DNA from: an uncultured Clostridia bacterium
GTDB taxonomy: Bacteria > Bacillota > Clostridia > Oscillospirales > Oscillospiraceae
Reading direction: 5' to 3'
Length of the DNA: 8,338 nucleotides
Assembly: GCA_947167725.1 (NCBI GenBank)
Contig: CAMVJF010000063.1
Span: forward strand, 1 to 8,338
Notes under the pieces: model-generated
What the model was told of the DNA's origin: nothing
The model's database searches: none
The model's input: the letters and a program-made list of their open reading frames with translations, nothing else
Program-made: the position numbers and the translations under genes
Part shown: in pieces, positions 5,429 through 8,338 of the stretch
How the letters are laid out: the number at the start of each line of letters is the position of its first letter
Numbering within the stretch: the first letter of the stretch is position 1

Positions 5429-6421
5429 TTATGCCGCCCGCGCCGCGCTCTTCGCCGCGTCGAGCATGTCGTGGATGCCGATGGCAAAGCCGTGCCGCGG
5501 GTCGTTGATGAACACATGCGTCACCGCACCGACGAGGCTGCCGTTCTGGATGATCGGACTGCCGGACATGCCCTGGACGATGCCGCCCGCGCCGGTGAGA
5601 AGCGCGCTGTCCGTCACCGTGAGCAGGGCGCGGGTCTGGCCGCCGTCGCTGTAAACCCGGTCGATCTCTACGGCGTACTCGCGCGCCTCGCACCCCGCGA
5701 GCGTCGTGACGATGCTCGCCGCGCCGGTGCGGATCTCGCCCGTGCGCAGCGTCCGGCCCGCCGGAATCGCGTTCATGTGGCCGAACACGCCCGCAGCGGT
5801 GTTGCGCTCGAGACGGCCGAGCTTTTCCGTCCCGGCGCCCTGCGCACAGAGCTCGCCCGGACGCCCCGGCTGGCCCGGCTCGACGCCGATGATCTCCGCC
5901 GCGCTGATCCAGCCGTCGCGCAGCGGGACGATCCGGCCGCAGCTCTCGTCGTTGACGCCGTGGCCCAGCGCGCCGAAGAGCCCGCTCGCGGGCTCGACGA
6001 AGGTGATCGTCCCCACGCCGGACACGCCGTCGCGCAGCCACATCCCCAGCAGCCACTGGCCGCTCTCCGAGAGCGCGGGCCGCACACGGAGCTTCAGGTC
6101 CCGGCTGCCGCGCCGCACCGTCACCTCGCCCTCGCTCCCGCCGAGCCGCGCCGCGGCCGCGATCAGATCCTCGGCACAGCGCACCTCGCGGTCTTCTATT
6201 TGAACGATCAGATCCCCGATCGCGAAGCCGGCCTCCTCGGCGGGCGAGACGGTCCCCTCCGCCGTAACGACCTCCGAGAAGCCGGAAACGATCACGCCGT
6301 CGGCGCAAATCTCAATGCCGACCGCCTGCCCGCCGACAAGCAGCTCCTCCGCCCAGGCGCCGCAGGGCGTCAGCAGAAAGCACAGTATGACGAAAAGCGC
6401 CGACGCGATCCTTTTTTTCAT
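5429..6421 (-). CDS. spoIVB: SpoIVB serine peptidase (family S55) with PDZ domain
   Basis: SpoIVB is made in the forespore and secreted into the space between the two membranes. There it cleaves SpoIVFA and so triggers processing of pro-sigma-K in the mother cell. The 330-residue protein has an N-terminal signal/anchor segment (about residues 5-24, after MKKR), a PDZ region (about 40-115) and the S55 protease domain. The catalytic residues are visible: His154 in GALGHGV, Asp271 in TVTDSALL and Ser286 in GIVQGMSGSPIIQNG. The 15-residue gap between Asp and Ser equals that of B. subtilis D363/S378. At 330 residues it is shorter than the B. subtilis protein (about 425), mainly before the PDZ. GGAGGAG lies 9 nt upstream of the ATG. 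It is not beside spo0A, its common partner; upstream on the same strand is ruvX. Confidence 0.94.
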   Translation of the reverse strand: MKKRIASALFVILCFLLTPCGAWAEELLVGGQAVGIEICADGVIVSGFSEVVTAEGTVSPAEEAGFAIGDLIVQIEDREVRCAEDLIAAAARLGGSEGEVTVRRGSRDLKLRVRPALSESGQWLLGMWLRDGVSGVGTITFVEPASGLFGALGHGVNDESCGRIVPLRDGWISAAEIIGVEPGQPGRPGELCAQGAGTEKLGRLERNTAAGVFGHMNAIPAGRTLRTGEIRTGAASIVTTLAGCEAREYAVEIDRVYSDGGQTRALLTVTDSALLTGAGGIVQGMSGSPIIQNGSLVGAVTHVFINDPRHGFAIGIHDMLDAAKSAARAA

Positions 6422-6462
6422 GGCAAAAATCTCCTCCCCCGGCGATTTCTCGCGCCTTTTTT

Positions 6463-6469
6463 AAGTATG
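6463..6469 (-). promoter_or_regulatory. Possible sigma-G-like -10 element before spoIVB
   Basis: CATACTT on the minus strand, 41 nt before the spoIVB ATG, resembles the -10 box of forespore sigma-F/sigma-G promoters (CATnnTA type). No good matching -35 is seen at 17-18 nt (the sequence there is TTTAT-like). B. subtilis spoIVB is sigma-G dependent, so the idea is plausible but weak. Confidence 0.25.
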
Positions 6470-6523
6470 CGCGGCGCGGCGTGAAATAAAGAAGGATAAA
6501 ACTCTCTGCTTTTCCAAAACGAG

Positions 6524-6555
6524 CGGCGGTCTCTGCGTGCGCGCAAAGACCGCCG
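6524..6555 (-). terminator. Terminator hairpin after ruvX
   Basis: CGGCGGTCT pairs with AGACCGCCG, then after one C-A mismatch TGCG pairs with CGCA around a 4-nt loop. It lies 29 nt past the ruvX stop and is followed on the minus strand by CTCGTTTTGG, a moderate U-tract. It would separate ruvX from spoIVB transcription. Confidence 0.65.
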
Positions 6556-6584
6556 TTTGGCATTTATTTCATTTTTATCGCGCG

Positions 6585-6995
6585 CTATTTCAAGCTGCCG
6601 AGATAGCCCTCGAGGATGAGGCTTGCCGCGACGGCGTCGACCGTCCTGCGGTGCAGCCGCTCCCGCTTGCCCGCGGCGTGCAGGATCGCGTGGGCCTCGA
6701 TGCTGCTGCGGCGCTCGTCCCAAAGCACGACCGGCAGGGCGGCGTCGCGCTCGAGCAGGGCGGCGAAGGCGCGGCTCTTTTCCGCGCGCGGGCCCTCGCT
6801 GCCGTCCATGTTCCTCGGCAATCCGAGCACCAGCGTGCCGACCTCACGGCGCGCGGCCTCCTCGGCGATGCGCAGCGAGGCGCGCTCCATATTCCATTCC
6901 TCCATCGTCCATGCCTCGCCGCAGAGCATCCCCAGCGGGTCGGACACGGCCAGACCGATCCGCTGATCGCCGTAGTCGATGGCCATGATGCGCAT
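6585..6995 (-). CDS. ruvX: RuvX/YqgF family RNase H-fold nuclease
   Basis: This belongs to the YqgF/RuvX family, annotated as a putative Holliday junction resolvase; E. coli YqgF has also been linked to 16S rRNA 5' processing. The 136-residue protein has the family's usual length and motifs: AIDYGDQRIGLAVSD with catalytic Asp7, LVLGLPRNMDGSEGP (55-69), LWDERRSS (91-98, Asp93-Glu94-Arg95) and VDAVAASLILEGYL with the last acidic site at Asp120. All expected acidic residues are present. The start at 6995 is set by AAGGAG 8 nt upstream and by the MRIMAIDYG beginning; the longer open frame to 7181 is unlikely to be translated. In many Firmicutes the gene sits next to ireB-type and DUF1292 genes after alaS; here it is alone, divergent from rpmG. 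Confidence 0.95.
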   Translation of the reverse strand: MRIMAIDYGDQRIGLAVSDPLGMLCGEAWTMEEWNMERASLRIAEEAARREVGTLVLGLPRNMDGSEGPRAEKSRAFAALLERDAALPVVLWDERRSSIEAHAILHAAGKRERLHRRTVDAVAASLILEGYLGSLK

Positions 6996-7003
6996 ATCGT
7001 GTT

Positions 7004-7009
7004 CTCCTT
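7004..7009 (-). promoter_or_regulatory. Ribosome binding site of ruvX
   Basis: AAGGAG on the minus strand, 8 nt before the ATG at 6995, selects this start over upstream in-frame codons. Confidence 0.85.
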
Positions 7010-7074
7010 TTGCAAAATCGTGATTTGATCGTGACGCGGAGCGCCGGGCCGACGGGCGGCGGCCCTTCCTATTA

Positions 7075-7103
7075 ATAATATAGCACATATATTTTGTGTT
7101 GAA
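7075..7103 (-). promoter_or_regulatory. Probable ruvX promoter
   Basis: On the minus strand, -35 TTCAAC (7098-7103) and -10 TATTAT (7075-7080) are separated by 17 nt in a locally AT-rich patch. The leader to the ruvX start would be about 75 nt and includes a GC-rich inverted repeat (GGGCCG/CGGCCC, about 7046-7065). Confidence 0.55.
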
Positions 7104-7157
7104 AAGCGCCGCGGGTAACAAGATACGGAAAGAGACGGAAAAGCCCTGAAATCCGGC

Positions 7158-7186
7158 AAAAAAATCGGAAAAACGGCGCAAAAAAA
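7158..7186 (+). promoter_or_regulatory. Phased A-tracts (UP-element-like) before the rpmG promoter
   Basis: Runs of A at 7158-7164, 7169-7173 and 7180-7186 are centred about 10 and 12 bp apart, close to one helical turn. They end 2 bp before the -35 box. Such tracts bend DNA and can bind the RNA polymerase alpha subunit, fitting a strongly expressed translation/secretion operon. Confidence 0.5.
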
Positions 7187-7188
7187 TG

Positions 7189-7217
7189 TTGACCTCGCCT
7201 CTGCGCTGTGCTATACT
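7189..7217 (+). promoter_or_regulatory. Sigma-A-type promoter of rpmG-secE-nusG
   Basis: -35 TTGACC (7189-7194), a 17-nt spacer, then -10 TATACT (7212-7217). Transcription would start near 7224, leaving a leader of roughly 120 nt before rpmG. Confidence 0.85.
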
Positions 7218-7347
7218 TCATTTTACCTGTCGGACGAGAGGTTTCTTTTTGCGCGCATTTTTTGCCGCAGACGCCTGCTTTTCCGATACAGGGAGGCAAT
7301 GCCCGGCCCCGCGGGGGAGGGTAAATAAAATAGGAGGTGCCGAAAAA
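7218..7347 (+). other. Untranslated leader of the rpmG operon
   Basis: No supported gene. It contains the palindrome CCCCGCGGGG (about 7307-7316), two T-runs, and the rpmG ribosome binding site AGGAGG (7332-7337, 10 nt before the ATG). A ten-codon frame counting the stop (ATG at 7299, TAA at 7326-7328) has a purine-rich GGGAGG only 2 nt upstream, too close to be convincing. Confidence 0.5.
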
Positions 7348-7509
7348 ATGGCTGCAGACGCAAGAGTAAAAATCACACTCAGATGCGACGAATGCAAGCA
7401 GAGGAACTACAACTCGGTCAAGAACAAGAAGAATACTTCCGACCGTTTGGAGCGCAGCAAGTATTGCCCCTTCTGCAGAAAGCATACCAAGCATGTGGAA
7501 ACCAAGTAA
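7348..7509 (+). CDS. rpmG: Large ribosomal subunit protein bL33
   Basis: bL33 is a small protein of the 50S subunit. The 53-residue product begins MAADARVKITLRCDEC and matches the family over its full length. It is the zinc-binding (C+) form: the ribbon cysteines are Cys13, Cys16, Cys40 and Cys43 in CDEC and CPFC. The start is fixed by AGGAGG 10 nt upstream and by the family N-terminus; an in-frame extension to 7186 is leader sequence. It is the first gene of an operon with secE (21 nt downstream) and nusG, the usual arrangement in Firmicutes. Zinc-containing bL33 paralogues often have zinc-free counterparts elsewhere under zinc limitation; none is visible here. Confidence 0.97.
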   Translation: MAADARVKITLRCDECKQRNYNSVKNKKNTSDRLERSKYCPFCRKHTKHVETK

Positions 7510-7530
7510 CTTCTGAAAGGACGCGTAAAA

Positions 7531-7803
7531 ATGGCTGAAGAAAAGAAAGTGAACGCCGCTCCGGCCAAAGCCGTTACCGCCGTGAAGAAGGACGACACCA
7601 AACAGGGATTCTTCAAGAGGATCGCCAAATGGTTCCGCGAGATGAAGAGCGAGCTGAAGAAGGTCGTCTGGCCCACTCGCAAGCAGCTTTTCAACAACAC
7701 GCTCGTTTCCGTCGTCGTGATGGTGGCTTCCGCGATCGTGCTGTGGGGCTTTGATATGCTCGCCAGCGGGCTTGTGCACGCCCTCATCAATCTGGCAGGT
7801 TAA
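7531..7803 (+). CDS. secE: Preprotein translocase subunit SecE
   Basis: SecE clamps and stabilises SecY in the membrane channel that exports unfolded proteins. The 90-residue protein is the short, single-span form typical of Gram-positive bacteria. A Lys/Ala-rich tail (1-25) is followed by the amphipathic helix and conserved motif FREMKSELKKVVWPTRKQ (35-52), then one membrane span (about 57-78) and a short C-terminus. An AAAGG lies about 10 nt before the ATG. The stop codon overlaps the purine-rich stretch that serves nusG, 6 nt before the next start, so the two are probably translationally coupled. Confidence 0.97.
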   Translation: MAEEKKVNAAPAKAVTAVKKDDTKQGFFKRIAKWFREMKSELKKVVWPTRKQLFNNTLVSVVVMVASAIVLWGFDMLASGLVHALINLAG

Positions 7804-7809
7804 GGCATC

Positions 7810-8334
7810 ATGGCTGAAGAGGCAAAATGGTACGTGGTTCATACCTATTCCGGGTATGAGAACGCGGTTTCCGCCGCGATCATGAAGGCTGCGGAAAACC
7901 GCAAAATGACCGACCTGATCCGGGAGGTCAATATCCCGATGGAGACCGTCACCGAATACACCGACGCCGGCGAAAAGACCGTCGAGCGCAAGGTGTTCCC
8001 CGGGTACGTGCTCGTCAAAATGATCATGACGGACGACAGCTGGCATCTTGTCCGCAACGTCCGCGGCGCGACCGGCTTCGTCGGGAGCGACGGCAAGGCC
8101 GTCCCCCTCACGGAGCAGGAGATCCTGAACCTCGGCGTCGAGCGTCAGGAGATCGTCGTCGGCTATGCCGTCGGCGACCGCGTAAAGGTCAACGACGGCC
8201 CCCTCGCCGGCTTCTACGGCGTGGTGGAGGAGCTGGAGCCCGAAAAGGATCGGGTCCGCGTGGTCGTCTCCATGTTCGGGCGCGAGACGCCCGTCGATCT
8301 CGAGCTTGACCAGGTCGAGGTCATCAAAGAATAA
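7810..8334 (+). CDS. nusG: Transcription termination/antitermination factor NusG
   Basis: NusG binds RNA polymerase and modulates pausing and elongation, and it links transcription to translation or Rho. The 174-residue protein is complete and of normal length. It has the NGN domain (about 6-105; KWYVVHTYSGYEN at the start, FPGYVLVKM and VRNVRGATGFVG inside) and a C-terminal KOW domain (about 120-174; GDRVKVNDGPLAGFYGVVEE, then MFGRETPVDLELDQVEVI). It ends in tandem stops TAATAA at 8332-8337. No terminator is visible in the 4 bases left, and ribosomal protein genes (rplK, rplA) commonly follow it. Confidence 0.98.
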   Translation: MAEEAKWYVVHTYSGYENAVSAAIMKAAENRKMTDLIREVNIPMETVTEYTDAGEKTVERKVFPGYVLVKMIMTDDSWHLVRNVRGATGFVGSDGKAVPLTEQEILNLGVERQEIVVGYAVGDRVKVNDGPLAGFYGVVEELEPEKDRVRVVVSMFGRETPVDLELDQVEVIKE

Positions 8335-8338
8335 TAAG

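Noticed and set aside
5297..6484. Open frame of 395 codons on the plus strand opposite spoIVB
   Set aside because: It is antisense to a clear SpoIVB gene, runs across the tRNA promoter, has Arg/Ala-rich low-complexity content typical of GC-rich shadow frames, and lacks a family signature.
7299..7328. Tiny leader peptide frame before rpmG
   Set aside because: The purine-rich stretch is only 2 nt from the ATG, the peptide has no run of regulatory codons, and no alternative hairpins linked to it are evident.

Overview
The window looks like a chromosomal segment of a high-GC, spore-forming Clostridia species, probably of the Oscillospiraceae/Ruminococcaceae type. The grounds are a SpoIVB sporulation protease, a Firmicutes-style rpmG-secE-nusG block, a Cys-rich CxxC-repeat lipoprotein of the sort common in gut Clostridia, and roughly two-thirds GC in most genes. 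The lineage is inferred from gene content and composition only.

Layout. The plus strand opens inside dnaE (1-2274, 5' end outside the window). A hairpin-rich gap follows, then a membrane-anchored DUF1963/YwqG-like gene (2419-3615). A convergent hairpin separates it from a minus-strand lipoprotein gene (3673-4653), which is clearly lower in GC than its neighbours and has a long structured leader (about 4654-4870). Further along on the minus strand lie a REP-like inverted repeat and a tRNA operon. In transcription order that operon is promoter, tRNA-Asp(GTC), perfect hairpin, tRNA-Thr(GGT), terminator. Next on the minus strand are spoIVB (5429-6421) and ruvX (6585-6995), each followed by a hairpin. 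A divergent intergenic region with two recognisable promoters separates ruvX from the plus-strand operon rpmG-secE-nusG (7348-8334). That operon normally runs on into ribosomal protein genes, which would lie beyond the right edge.

Most genes are housekeeping: replication (dnaE), RNA/DNA maintenance (ruvX), translation (rpmG, tRNAs), secretion (secE) and transcription elongation (nusG). The accessory content sits between 2275 and 5072.

The most interesting element is the leader of the lipoprotein gene. A perfect 15-bp helix brings together sequences 80 nt apart. A further 14-position stem, a GNRA-capped hairpin and an intrinsic terminator follow, plus three alternative helices that would be mutually exclusive with these. 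Several stems contain G-U pairs that exist only in minus-strand RNA. This is the layout expected of a transcription-attenuating riboregulator, or of a small structured RNA ending at that terminator. I do not recognise it as a known class.
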